DNA of 64,000 bases from Hungatella hathewayi WAL-18680 (GTDB taxonomy: Bacteria > Bacillota > Clostridia > Lachnospirales > Lachnospiraceae). Below are positions 42,411-51,592 of this stretch, one piece after another. The notes under the pieces were generated by a model. The model ran no database searches and was not told the DNA's origin. It saw only the letters and a list, made by a program, of their open reading frames with translations. Position 1 is the stretch's first letter, and each line of letters opens with the position of its first letter. The position numbers and the translations under genes were made by a program. The stretch lies in contig NZ_JH379027.1 in assembly GCF_000235505.1 (NCBI RefSeq), positions 62,001 to 126,000 on the forward strand, written 5' to 3'.

Positions 42411-42821
42411 TCATGCTGCCCGAATATGGTCAGTTTCCAATGCCTGATTACAAAGCTCAATCGTCCTGTCACACATATATTCCGAAAACATGCCGATATG
42501 GGTCTCCGCTTCACTAAGCCCCAGCTTGGCCTGCAGCCAGATATAAGCTTCCCACTTCTTCATATGGCAGTTTTGCTGCAGAGCGTCCAATGAGCGGTGA
42601 GCCAGAATACGCTTGCGGCGCAGTTCTTTATTGGCCGGCGTTCCCAGGGGGCGTCGGTCTTTTCTGTGGGTTCCCACATAGGAATCACAGGCCGGCCATC
42701 TGGAACAGATATACAGGTATGAATTTTTAGTTGTACCGGATTTGCCATAGACAACGCTGGCAGGCCGGCAAGTGGCGTAGGCCCCGCAATAGGGGCATCT
42801 GATTTGATGCTTCCGCTTCAT
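42411..42821 (-). CDS. Zinc-finger protein (DUF3268-like)
   Basis: A 136-residue protein. Residues 9-50 hold CPYCGA and CSRWPACDSYVGTH, a TFIIS-like zinc ribbon as in the DUF3268 family. Residues 85-125 are helical (AEAKLGLSEAETHIGMF-type region). It starts after CAGGAGG. Its direct neighbour is a sigma-like gene, so it could help transcription or DNA binding. Confidence 0.65.
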   Translation of the reverse strand: MKRKHQIRCPYCGAYATCRPASVVYGKSGTTKNSYLYICSRWPACDSYVGTHRKDRRPLGTPANKELRRKRILAHRSLDALQQNCHMKKWEAYIWLQAKLGLSEAETHIGMFSEYMCDRTIELCNQALETDHIRAA

Positions 42822-42891
42822 AACGATTACCTCCTGATTACTCGCCGTTTACGGCGGGATTACGTTTATCAGGACAGTTTTTTGTTGAATG

Positions 42892-43230
42892 TCAGCGGTC
42901 GGCGTCCTGGTAAAGCTGCAGGAGCGGACAGCTGGAATCCGAGATTGTATGCCATTCGATATACCGGGAGAAAACAGCCTCAAAGGTCTTTCTCACTAAA
43001 GTCCCCCGGCATTCTGACGGTTCTATCAATTCACCGGTAAACTGCCTGACGATTTCCACAGGCATTATGATCAGGCTTCCGTCCGCATCTGCTGCCATCA
43101 GATAGCCTTCACACGGCGGGTTTTTCCCATGGGGACAGAAGGAACCGCCGCACATAACGTACAGTGTATTTCTCCAGTTGCCCCTGGTTGCCCGCATAAA
43201 GGAATAAAACTTACAATGGTTTTGATTCAA
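42892..43230 (-). CDS. Hypothetical protein
   Basis: A protein of about 112 residues. The TTG at 43230 was chosen because GGAGGTG lies six bases upstream; the frame runs open further upstream. Two Cys and His residues in MCGGSFCPHGKNPPCEGYLM may bind metal. Its C-terminal part is rich in Trp/His/Cys (YIEWHTISDSSCPLLQLY). No family recognised. Confidence 0.45.
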   Translation of the reverse strand: MNQNHCKFYSFMRATRGNWRNTLYVMCGGSFCPHGKNPPCEGYLMAADADGSLIIMPVEIVRQFTGELIEPSECRGTLVRKTFEAVFSRYIEWHTISDSSCPLLQLYQDADR

Positions 43231-43269
43231 TGCCTTCACCTCCATTACCGCACATTGCGAAAAGTAAAA

Positions 43270-43308
43270 TAAAAAAGGGACCAGCGCCATCTTTCTGCGC
43301 TGATCCCC
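43270..43308 (-). terminator. Terminator after the pilin-like gene
   Basis: On the minus strand GGGGATCAGCGC pairs with GCGCTGGTCCC and is followed by TTTTTTATTTTA. Confidence 0.8.
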
Positions 43309-43317
43309 AAGGTATCT

Positions 43318-43539
43318 TTATCCGAATAATGCCTCAATCTCCCTGGTGATTCTGGGAATCACCGTGTCGTTAAAAATTAAGGTCAGGGCTGCCAACAGGA
43401 GGGCGCCCAGCACAACGGCTATGATTATCTTTACTGCATCGCTGATATAAAAATCACCGCGCTGATTGGAGAGTGCGGCTCGGGTGTTTAACATAAGGCG
43501 GGGTGCGGTTCTGTTTAATTTTAAAATCATTCTTTTCAT
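43318..43539 (-). CDS. Small pilin-like membrane protein (DUF6133-like)
   Basis: A 73-residue protein. A basic N terminus is followed by QRGDFYISDAV and one long hydrophobic helix (KIIIAVVLGALLLAALTLIF). The Gly before DFYISD could be a prepilin peptidase site, since a type IV prepilin peptidase is encoded at 51098. It sits downstream of TadC/TadB, where Flp pilin genes usually occur. It may be the major subunit of the Tad-like pilus; the missing glutamate at position 5 leaves this uncertain. Confidence 0.6.
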   Translation of the reverse strand: MKRMILKLNRTAPRLMLNTRAALSNQRGDFYISDAVKIIIAVVLGALLLAALTLIFNDTVIPRITREIEALFG

Positions 43540-43594
43540 GGATAAACCTCCTGGTATATTGTTGTTAAGTAGTTGTAAAACTGATATGGACCAG

Positions 43595-44473
43595 TTAACC
43601 GAAAAATGCGCCGAGAGAGCTTAATACTTCCGTACACAGCACTACAAGATAGATAATCATAATACATATAAGCATCATCATGGAGTACCGCTGTATTTTC
43701 TTCGGCCGTTTTGCGGCTTCCTTTTTCAGGTTGTTCTGCTCAATCTGTCTCATATCAAAGCAGATCATTTTAAAGTACATGCGCTGGTCGTCCCCCCGGA
43801 GTACGCCAACCAGACCTCTGATAACGTCCGAGAGCATGGGGCTTCCGATTCTGGTTTCAAAATGAAGCAGAGCGTTCTCATAGTTAGAAGTAATCATGTC
43901 CGCAATCGTCTGATCCAGTTCCGCGCCAAAATCCCTGCCCGCCACACGCCGGTAGGAAGTCAGGATTTTCAGCACATCCCGGTCATTTTCCAGGTTCTGC
44001 CCGATGGTCAGGGCAAAGCGCGGGATTTCCGCTTCAATGAGCTTCCGCCGCTTTCTGACAAAATCAAAAGCAGCGTAGTATGTCGAGAACCAGAGTGCCA
44101 CGGCCAATCCGATTATAAGCGGCACCATGAGCGGCATCACAAATACCGCGGGCAGAGCACAAAGCCCGGTCATGCCGGCTGTTACCCAGGCTTTTGCAGT
44201 ATAGACCTCCGGGGTCAGCTCCAATCCGGCTATATTTAAAGCGGACTGGAGTTTGTTGCGCCTCAGCCTGTCCAGCTTTAGGCAGGGGGCCAGAAGCACT
44301 GCGATTTTTGTAAGGTAAACCTCCGCCAGCTTTTCATTCCGTCCGCCTTGCTGCTTTCGGACCATCAGCATTGTGCGGGAGGTCCTGCTGGTGGGAATGT
44401 CTGCAAACGCACAGGCGAGATAGTAGATGCTAAAGCCAGCCAACACAACCGCCAAAAGTGCTAACACTGTCAT
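43595..44473 (-). CDS. tadC: TadC-like type II/IV secretion membrane protein
   Basis: A 292-residue protein with a T2SSF domain: membrane helices near the N terminus and at about 85-120 and 265-288, and a cytoplasmic helical part (ALTIGQNLENDRDVLKILTSYRRVAGRDF, RIGSPMLSDVIRGLVGVLRGDDQRMYF). TadB and TadC form the inner-membrane platform of Tad pili. It overlaps the tadB-like gene by four bases. Confidence 0.78.
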   Translation of the reverse strand: MTVLALLAVVLAGFSIYYLACAFADIPTSRTSRTMLMVRKQQGGRNEKLAEVYLTKIAVLLAPCLKLDRLRRNKLQSALNIAGLELTPEVYTAKAWVTAGMTGLCALPAVFVMPLMVPLIIGLAVALWFSTYYAAFDFVRKRRKLIEAEIPRFALTIGQNLENDRDVLKILTSYRRVAGRDFGAELDQTIADMITSNYENALLHFETRIGSPMLSDVIRGLVGVLRGDDQRMYFKMICFDMRQIEQNNLKKEAAKRPKKIQRYSMMMLICIMIIYLVVLCTEVLSSLGAFFG

Positions 44474-45402
44474 TTGCCGTCACCTCCGTATTCAATAGGC
44501 TTACTTAGTTTCATGATCTGTGTCAGTGAAAACAGGATAATCGCGCCACAGATGGCAAGGGCGATTTTTCCTGGGGTGGTGAAAAGCAGGGTATGAAACC
44601 AGTCCTTGTTGAGGAAATATAACAGAGGTATGTTGGCAATTACCAGAAACATCATAGTAATTGCCTCACGCCGCGGCCCCTGCATCATGGCCTCCAGCTC
44701 TGACTGTACGATACGGACATCGCTGAATTTCTGGGCAATGGTAGGCAGGGTGTTCTTCATGGAACGGTCTGACTGGCACTGGATTAAAATATTGCACCAT
44801 TCATGGAATACCCGGTTTGGAATTTTCATTTTCAGGCTGTTGATGGCGCTGGTGGTATTGGCGTTTATCAGTCTGGCCTCATATACAAACGCTTCAAAAT
44901 TGGCTTTCACCGGTTCATTGATATAAGGCAGGTTTTCCTGTATGGACCGGATAATATCCTCTGTACGCAGGTACGAGGTTGTAATAATGGAGATGGCCGT
45001 CTCCAGCTCCTCGTTCAAATGCTTTTTGTAGCTGGCCGCCGTGCTGTGCAGATACCACACGGGCAGCAGGGAAAAGCCGATTCCCATAATCGGGACCATG
45101 TACACATTGTCGATCAGAAGCGCCAGCACCGCGCCTACCGCAAAGAGAATCAGGGTCAGCCGTTTGAGAGCTTCAAATCGGTCTGCCCTGCCTGTATCCC
45201 TTAAAATTCGTTTGATTTCATAGTCCTGGTTAAAAAATCCCTTAGACGGAGTGCCCAGGAGCACATTCAGTTCATCGCTTAACGTGGCGGCCCTGCGTCT
45301 GGACAAAAAAACAGCGTCAATGAAATCTCCGGGGCGGACCCCGAGCAGAGCCATAAGCCCGGCATTGATAAGGACAAAGCAAATCAAATAAATCCAATGC
45401 AA
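44470..45402 (-). CDS. tadB: TadB-like type II/IV secretion membrane protein
   Basis: A 310-residue protein with a T2SSF domain: N-terminal helix, two adjacent helices (about 83-115), a long cytoplasmic helical region (HLNEELETAISIITTSYLRTEDIIRSIQ) and two C-terminal helices. A TTG start lies eight bases after AAGGAGG, directly after the cpaF stop. It is the platform partner of TadC and CpaF. Confidence 0.78.
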   Translation of the reverse strand: MHWIYLICFVLINAGLMALLGVRPGDFIDAVFLSRRRAATLSDELNVLLGTPSKGFFNQDYEIKRILRDTGRADRFEALKRLTLILFAVGAVLALLIDNVYMVPIMGIGFSLLPVWYLHSTAASYKKHLNEELETAISIITTSYLRTEDIIRSIQENLPYINEPVKANFEAFVYEARLINANTTSAINSLKMKIPNRVFHEWCNILIQCQSDRSMKNTLPTIAQKFSDVRIVQSELEAMMQGPRREAITMMFLVIANIPLLYFLNKDWFHTLLFTTPGKIALAICGAIILFSLTQIMKLSKPIEYGGDGK

Positions 45403-46463
45403 CTAATCCACCTCCTTTCCTGTGAATTCCTCCAGTTCTTTATGAGATATTCCGTTGTCCAGCAGCCTTTTTTTCAAGCCGTCAGAGATAGAGCCTACTT
45501 TCCGATGATGCCCTACCACGCGGGTTTCCCCGCTTTCCAGAGTTACGTTGTCCACTACCTCATACTTGTAAAGAGAGCGATAGATCAGCTTTCCATCCTG
45601 GTAGTCCTCCCCCTCTATGATTTCCATGATTTTCCGGGAACGGTCCTCCAGCTGCTTCGTAAAGACAACCACCGGATAGGCTTCCACCATAATCTGCATG
45701 AGTACGGAATCGTCCATGTTATACTTGCGCTTGGCAAGCGTCATCATACGCCGGTAGGTGCTGTTGCAGGAATTAGAGTGAATGGTGGTGCAGACCGTAT
45801 GACCGGTCCGGGAGCTTTCCGCAGCCGAAAGGCTCTCGGCCGCCGATCTCATTTCCCCCACGCCGATTACGTCCGGGTGCTTTCGCAACACACGCTCCAG
45901 GAGAAAATCCTGGTTGATGTTCATGGCTGGGTTCTCATGGGGCCTTGTAAGCAGGTGTACAACGGAATTGAGGATATTGCCATCGGCGTCCCTCTTGATT
46001 AAATCAAATTCCCGGCTGCCCTCCTCAATGGTAATCAGGCGCCGGTTATTGGGAACCTGGGACAGCAGCCAGGCCATCACGGTTGTTTTTCCCGAGCCGG
46101 TGGAGCCGGCGATACAGACGCTGACGCCATAGCGGATACAGGCTGTGAGAAAATGCAGCATTTCAGCGGTAGCGCTTTTGGACTCCAGAAGCTTCTGTTC
46201 AGAAACCGTCTGCTGGTTGACAATACGGATGGAAGCGTTTATCCCCACATCAGAATCAACAATAGGGGCTTTATCCACGGAGATACGGATATTCTTATCG
46301 AGAAACCCAATGACGCTGGGCATGGTATCATCAATTACCATGCCGCAGGCGTTTAACATACGGCGGACCACATCAATGGCGTGCTGGGGCGAGGTGAATT
46401 TATCCGGTATCTTGATACTGCGCCCGCTGTTCATAATCACCTCAATATCGTTATAGGCGTTGA
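45403..46463 (-). CDS. cpaF: CpaF/TadA ATPase, 3' exon (interrupted by a group II intron)
   Basis: This is the main part of a secretion ATPase. Walker A (CIAGSTGSGKTTVM) is followed by Walker B (RLITIEEGSREF), the family histidine box (RPHENPAMNI), and DVIGVGEMRSAAE. Joined to the exon at 49135-49444 the gene is 1,371 nt, a 456-residue protein, with junction codons reading EVN-INAYNDIEV. As read without splicing, translation would begin inside the intron with MGENPEITSKDY. CpaF drives pilus assembly or DNA transfer; activity depends on intron splicing. Confidence 0.85.
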
Positions 46464-46509
46464 ATAGTGATAGGTAATCCTTTGAAGTTATCTCCGGATT
46501 TTCCCCCAC

Positions 46510-46548
46510 TCCACACCGTGCATGAAACTTTCATTTCACACGGCGTTC
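46510..46548 (-). ncRNA. Group II intron domain V
   Basis: On the minus strand GAACGCCGTGTG pairs with CACGGTGTGGAG around an inner stem with a GAAA tetraloop (AAATGAAAGTTT). This fits the catalytic domain V hairpin. Domain VI follows directly. Confidence 0.75.
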
Positions 46549-46557
46549 CATCAATAT

Positions 46558-48384
46558 TTACTTATTCTCACTAATCTCACAATTTCCAACTAAACGTCTC
46601 AAGTTATTCAGCTTCACGAAGTCTATTGATTTTCGTTTCAACAATTCAAGGTATTTTTCAATGGTTTCTACTTCTTTTGTATGAATCAGCTTATGCACTG
46701 CTCCAGTAACAAACACCAGATTTTTATATGCATCTGTGCCTCCCTCCGAACGCATGGTTTTATGATGTACTTCCATATCTGATATTTTCAGTTTTTCTCC
46801 TGTAATAAAACACCTTCCACGTTGTCCAACGTAAAGTGATATCCGGTTATCATTGTATTCCAGACTTTGGTTCTGAACAGGATTCTTCATGATATATTGC
46901 AATGTATCATAACTGAAATTTTGCAGATATTTATGGATTTTCTCCCTGCCGTTCACCGTGTAATTGCATATATCCTGCGAAAAACATACCGGTGGAGTTG
47001 TCTGCACGTAATGGATTGGATAAAGTGCCACCCGCTGTATAAATAGGGGCTTTACCTTACACTTTCCATAAAAGCGTTCATATGCCCTGCTTTTATTACC
47101 TCGTTTACTTCGTATACATTTCGTTCTGCAATAAAGGCTCTTATTGACATGAAAAGCGATTTCTGCAAAGTCTTTACTGATATGACTGGCTATCTTATAA
47201 TACCCATGCAACCCCAGTACAGTAGCATTAAACTGCTGTACCCGTGCACCGATAGCATCATGTTGTAATACTTTGATTTTCTGTTTTAATTCTTTCTTGC
47301 ATTTTTCTTTGCTTTTCTTTGTCATGTGGGATTTGACCACATATTTCTGACCTTTCTTCCAAAGCTTCAACTTAAATCCTAAAAATTCAGAATATCGTTT
47401 TCTTAGATTTACTATCTTGGACTTTTCCGGGCTGATTTCTAAGCCCAGTCTTTCTTCAAGCCACTGTTTTGTGGCTGCAAACATCTTTTCGGCAGTTTTT
47501 CTATCTTTACAGAGTAACTTAAAATCATCGGCATATCTGACGATAAATACTTCTTTTAAATTACCCCTTCTCAACAACTCATATTTTCTTGTCGGATTTT
47601 TATATGAGTGGTGGGTTTTATGGTTCTCCCACTGGCTTGCAATCCACCAGTCTAACTCATTAAGAACGACATTAGATAATAATGGACTGAGAATTCCGCC
47701 TTGCGGGACCCCTTTTTGTGGAACCCCTATTCCTTTAATTTCAGTCTTTAGCATCTTGGATATAATACATAACAATTGTTTATCCTGAATCCCCAGGCTC
47801 CATAACTGTTTCATGAGTTTCCCATGATTGACATTATCGAAAAATCCTTTAATATCAATATCTACTACATACTGAAAGTTATGCCGGTTGGTCAGTGCCA
47901 ACACTCTGGCAATGGCATGATGAGTGCTCCGATTCGGACGGAAGCCATAACTATGTTTATAAAATTTGGCTTCACAAATCGGCTCAAGAACCTGCTTAAT
48001 ACATTGTTGTATCAGCCGGTCTTCCATGGTCGGAATCCCCAGTGGTCGTACTTTCCCATTATCTTTTGGAATTTCTACCCTACGAACTGGCATTGGTTGA
48101 AAATTTGACATTCTATTTCGCACATATGAGATTAACCTCTCCGGATTGTCTTTTCCAATATCCAGAATCGTAGTAGCATTGACTCCCTTGGTCTTACTGC
48201 CTTTATTCTTTTTGATGTTACGATATGCAAGCAATATATTTTCTCTGCTTACAATCAGGTCATATAGATTTGTAAATCTCCGATTTTCTTTTGCTTTGGA
48301 ATACAGTTCATCATAAATCGCCTGAGTATCATAATACTCATTGTTTCTCAATCGCTGTTTCTTCCTTGATTTTCTAGTTGCCAT
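46558..48384 (-). CDS. ltrA: Group II intron reverse transcriptase/maturase with HNH domain
   Basis: A 608-residue intron-encoded protein. RT motifs run from about 40 to 330: GKVRPLGIPTMEDRLIQQ, HSYGFRPNRSTHHA, VVDIDIKGFFDNVNH, GVPQGGILSPLLSN and the catalytic YADD (FIVRYADDFKLL). A maturase (X) region follows (about 360-470). The end carries an HNH endonuclease (CFITGEKLKISDMEVHHKTM...GGTDAYKNLVFV). All motifs look intact, so the intron may still move. It lies in domain IV of the intron. Confidence 0.93.
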   Translation of the reverse strand: MATRKSRKKQRLRNNEYYDTQAIYDELYSKAKENRRFTNLYDLIVSRENILLAYRNIKKNKGSKTKGVNATTILDIGKDNPERLISYVRNRMSNFQPMPVRRVEIPKDNGKVRPLGIPTMEDRLIQQCIKQVLEPICEAKFYKHSYGFRPNRSTHHAIARVLALTNRHNFQYVVDIDIKGFFDNVNHGKLMKQLWSLGIQDKQLLCIISKMLKTEIKGIGVPQKGVPQGGILSPLLSNVVLNELDWWIASQWENHKTHHSYKNPTRKYELLRRGNLKEVFIVRYADDFKLLCKDRKTAEKMFAATKQWLEERLGLEISPEKSKIVNLRKRYSEFLGFKLKLWKKGQKYVVKSHMTKKSKEKCKKELKQKIKVLQHDAIGARVQQFNATVLGLHGYYKIASHISKDFAEIAFHVNKSLYCRTKCIRSKRGNKSRAYERFYGKCKVKPLFIQRVALYPIHYVQTTPPVCFSQDICNYTVNGREKIHKYLQNFSYDTLQYIMKNPVQNQSLEYNDNRISLYVGQRGRCFITGEKLKISDMEVHHKTMRSEGGTDAYKNLVFVTGAVHKLIHTKEVETIEKYLELLKRKSIDFVKLNNLRRLVGNCEISENK

Positions 48385-49134
48385 AAGTCGGCTTTCACTT
48401 CCTTAATTGCGGAAATCCTGCCTCTCTTAGTCATACTCGAACCTTATGCAGTTTCATAACTGTTTGTAAGTTGTGTTTTACTGTAAATACTGACTTGTGG
48501 CTATCCCTCCACCGCTTATTATCACGGCTTCATCGGTACTGTGCCACTACTTTCATCAACATAAAAGCAGGTTATACAAAATGTTTTCCCTGCTAACGCT
48601 TCATAGGGATTAAGCCCTCCACGTTGCTGACTTACCACGTTCCGATAATCCTATCTTTACATATATACCCTTAGGTTCCTTCTTTAAGCCTGTCTGCTTT
48701 GACACCGCCTGTAACGGTGTAAGGAGTTTCATATCAACAAGTTTTACTAATCCTCACAGACCTTGCATTCTGCAAGCACAGCCGTTAGACTGTTTAGAGA
48801 TTTAGACCCGTACACTCAAAGGTTCGCCGTCTACTGCCTTTTTACAGTAGAATTCTAACCATAGGTATTTTATAGACCCCGCCCTATCACTCCCAGCCAC
48901 CTCTGGCTTGGTTTTGCTGTATCCTTTTTGACCTTAGCAAGTGCATACAGGCGACTTCAGCGAGCTTTATGACAATCTTGTGCTTAATCACAATCATGCC
49001 ATTCGCAGTTTTAGGCAGGCGTTTCAAGGCGTTCCCCTATCATTCCACCTATCGGATTATCAGTTCTCCTAAACCGAACTTTGTTACATTCTTACGTTTG
49101 GTGCCTAACCTTTTCAGCTAGGAACGTGTCGCAC

Positions 49135-49444
49135 TATTTACTTCCTCAACGCCTGGCTTATAAATCCATTGATTCAAAAAAGAATAGCCTGCCATATCTT
49201 CATAGAGCTTTTCGCAGAGCTCCTTAGTTGTCAGCCCGTCAGCCGTATATTTCCGCTTGACGATATACTGTACCATCAGTTCCTTTAAAACGGTGGTAGC
49301 CTTATCCGTATTTTCCTCGCCGGCCTCTGCAATGGTGGACGCATGGTTCTCCGAAAAATACCGCTGTACATCTTCAAGGATCTGGTCATAGGTCAGATTA
49401 TCATTGGCTGCCGGGGCGAAGAAAATATCATTCAGATTGTTCAT
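49135..49444 (-). CDS. cpaF: CpaF/TadA ATPase, 5' exon
   Basis: The first 103 codons of cpaF: MNNLNDIFFAPAANDN, a helical N-terminal domain, and GVEEVN at the splice site (AAT A | intron). Without splicing, translation stops six codons inside the intron (SATRS). The ATG follows GGAGGAG and overlaps the end of the cpaE-like gene by 17 bases. See the 3' exon for the catalytic part. Confidence 0.85.
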
Positions 49445-50231
49445 CTGCGCGCTCCTCCTGTCTCTCCTCCACGAAATCGTCCTGCTGACGTTCTTCTTCC
49501 TTTGGTTCCAGCATTTCCAGAACTTTATTCAGGGAGGCCGTATATTTAGGGTTGCAATAGCTGATGGCGTGAAACATACCGCCCTCCGTGGCACAGCGGT
49601 CCACCTCCTTTCCGTAGGGCAGCAAACCGTCAAAACCGCCTATGAGGTGTCCCATTTCTTCGATTGCGTGGAAGGGACGGGCGAGGCCTGCAAAGGTTAA
49701 ATGTTCGTGATAACGGAAGCGGCTGTCTGCCAACAGAGGCTGATGCGCTTTCAGATAGTGAATCCCCTTTAAATCCGGAGTCAGGATTCGGATAACCAGA
49801 TCGCCGGATTCAATGGCTGCGGGTGTAAACACGTTCGTCATGGCCGAACTGCAGTCGAGAATGACAAAATCAACCAGCCTGGACGCCGCTGCAATCAGCG
49901 CCATCGCCATATCGTATTTCATTTCCGGATAACTCAATGGATTCTCGCCGGCACAGTAGCCCATGAGTCCGATAAAGGGATAGGATTTCAGCACAGTCAC
50001 ATGGCTGGCTGCCAGGGCGGTGTCAATCTCCACGCTGCTTAAAACCTGCCCGATTGAGGCGTTAGCAGGGGCAAGCTGCTCCGGAAGCCACACAGGAAGC
50101 ATGGGTACGCTGATATCCGCATTGATAAGAATGGCCTTGCTTTTATCTCTCGTGAGTGCCTTGGCGAGTATACAGCAGAACATAGATTTTCCGCTGCCTG
50201 GACTCCCCCATACGGTAATTACTTTTGCCAT
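49428..50231 (-). CDS. cpaE: CpaE/ParA-like ATPase of the Tad locus
   Basis: A 267-residue MinD/ParA-type ATPase. It starts MAKVITVWGSPGSGKSMFCCILAKALT with a P-loop (GSPGSGKS), followed by AILINADISVPMLP and VDFVILDCSSAMTNV. The C-terminal 35 residues are a Glu/Gln-rich tail. ATG 50231 has AAAGGAG nine bases upstream. In Tad loci CpaE localises the pilus machine. It precedes cpaF. Confidence 0.78.
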   Translation of the reverse strand: MAKVITVWGSPGSGKSMFCCILAKALTRDKSKAILINADISVPMLPVWLPEQLAPANASIGQVLSSVEIDTALAASHVTVLKSYPFIGLMGYCAGENPLSYPEMKYDMAMALIAAASRLVDFVILDCSSAMTNVFTPAAIESGDLVIRILTPDLKGIHYLKAHQPLLADSRFRYHEHLTFAGLARPFHAIEEMGHLIGGFDGLLPYGKEVDRCATEGGMFHAISYCNPKYTASLNKVLEMLEPKEEERQQDDFVEERQEERADEQSE

Positions 50232-50256
50232 ATGTAAAATCTCCTTTCTGGCTGAG

Positions 50257-51078
50257 TTATGGATTTTGACCGGGTTCTTCTCCGGTGGTTGAAGCTTCTG
50301 GTGCTTCACTGGAGGAAGTGGAAAAAACATGGCCGGAATCTGACATCTCCTCCGGCAGAGCCGGAGATTCCAGGTCCGAAAGCATTTGATCCTGCTCTGC
50401 AAGCAGTTCGGCCGCCAGCTCCTCATTGTTGCGGGAGATAAGGGCCACGTGGGCAACGCCATCGTTTTCCAGTTCCGTAATAATCCGGGCCTGCTCAGGG
50501 GTCGCCATGACGGTGACAGTGGCAGATTGTTGTTTTTCCTCGTCCTCTGCGGGCTCAGCTGTATTGTCTATGTTGGTCCCGTCAGCGCCGGTGACTGATA
50601 AAACCCTTACAAAGCGCAGTTCCGGTATCTCCCTTGCAGTTTCAAGAAAATGGTAAATACGCACAATGTCACCTGCCTGCAGCTTATCCGACAAACCGGA
50701 GGCCAGGGTTTTAACGCTTAAAGAGATTGCCACCCTTCCGGATGGGATATCATTCAGCGCAATATCCGAGGTGAGCGGAAGTGCGCTGATCTTTGACGAA
50801 AGGATATAATCTCCCTCCATTAAATCCGAGACAGCATACTTTCCCACCACGTCCTCTGTGGAGCGGGCAATATTTGCCGGCAGGTTATAGCTTCCCACCT
50901 CCGCCAGTTCCACATTTTTGTCGGTAATAATGGCGCCTTTTAAAACAGGCTTCGACACGCGGACAATTTCAGTCTTGCCGTTGGTCTGTCTGGCAATCGT
51001 TGGAAGGGCGACAAAAGCAATGACAGCGGCCAGCAGAAGGCTAAGCAGCCCAAATAAAAAACGGTTATTTAATCTCAT
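50257..51078 (-). CDS. cpaB: CpaB/RcpC-like SAF-domain protein
   Basis: A protein of about 273 residues. One N-terminal membrane helix (FLFGLLSLLLAAVIAFVAL) precedes a SAF domain (IVRVSKPVLKGAIITDKNVELAEV, DLMEGDYILSSKI) and a beta-rich core (DKLQAGDIVRIYHF). A Glu/Ser/Pro-rich tail ends the protein. CpaB works with the Tad pilus in the envelope. The second ATG (51078) is better spaced from AGGAGAG than the first. Confidence 0.75.
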   Translation of the reverse strand: MRLNNRFLFGLLSLLLAAVIAFVALPTIARQTNGKTEIVRVSKPVLKGAIITDKNVELAEVGSYNLPANIARSTEDVVGKYAVSDLMEGDYILSSKISALPLTSDIALNDIPSGRVAISLSVKTLASGLSDKLQAGDIVRIYHFLETAREIPELRFVRVLSVTGADGTNIDNTAEPAEDEEKQQSATVTVMATPEQARIITELENDGVAHVALISRNNEELAAELLAEQDQMLSDLESPALPEEMSDSGHVFSTSSSEAPEASTTGEEPGQNP

Positions 51079-51097
51079 GTTCATCTCTCCTGGTTTA

Positions 51098-51592
51098 TTA
51101 TTTCAAAGCAGCGGCGACCACCAGATTTCCCATAGCAAGAAAAGGGACAAAGGGAATCGCCAGATTTTCATTTAACTGGTTTCTTCTGGTGAGAAACACT
51201 GCAATAGCGGCAAGGGCGGCAGCGGTCAGCAGGATTGCGGTCATACGATTGACGCCGTAAATAAACCCCATGATTCCAGCCAGCTTGATGTCCCCTCCAC
51301 CGACTCCGGTGCCGTCCTTAGAGACAAGGGCGGCGGTGAGCAGGACTCCAAAGCCCGCCGCCGCACCTGCAAGGGAAGCCAGCCAGGCTTCAGAAACCAT
51401 CTGCCAGTTAAAGGAACCGGCGTTTAACAGAAAGGGAGCGGCAAGTGCAGCCGGACAAAATAAAACGAGCGCCCGGTCAGGCACCCGCTTATGGAACAGG
51501 TCGTAAATGGCAAAACCGGTAATCGCGCAGAATACCAGCGTTTCATATAAAAGGACCGGAATATTATTCCCGGTTAGTATACCAGTCATCAT
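51098..51592 (-). CDS. cpaA: Prepilin peptidase (A24, CpaA/TadV-like)
   Basis: A 164-residue membrane protein with six predicted helices. It carries the A24 aspartate motif GVGGGDIKLAGIMG (about 114-127), a GxGD-type site, and an earlier YDLFHKRVPDR. It cleaves and may methylate prepilins such as the candidate at 43318. The start MMTGILTG follows GGGGGAG. It overlaps the end of the large secreted-protein gene by 29 bases. Confidence 0.8.
   Translation of the reverse strand: MMTGILTGNNIPVLLYETLVFCAITGFAIYDLFHKRVPDRALVLFCPAALAAPFLLNAGSFNWQMVSEAWLASLAGAAAGFGVLLTAALVSKDGTGVGGGDIKLAGIMGFIYGVNRMTAILLTAAALAAIAVFLTRRNQLNENLAIPFVPFLAMGNLVVAAALK

Larger units (their letters stand above)
46464..49134 (-). 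mobile_element. Group II intron inserted in cpaF
   Basis: The intron begins GTGCGAC at 49134 (fits GUGYG) and ends CTAT at 46464, with a domain VI-like AATCC...GGATTACC stem near the end. It spans 2,671 nt. It has about 750 nt of 5' ribozyme sequence, an encoded reverse transcriptase/maturase with HNH endonuclease (46558-48384), and domains V/VI at the 3' end. Removing it restores a single cpaF frame, which fixes both ends to the base. No other ORF is supported within 48385-49134. Confidence 0.9.

Noticed and set aside
48483-48489. TATTTAC on the minus strand, complementary to the seven bases before the intron (candidate EBS1)
   Set aside because: The match is short and lies about 645 nt into the intron, further than EBS1 normally sits in domain I, so it may be chance.
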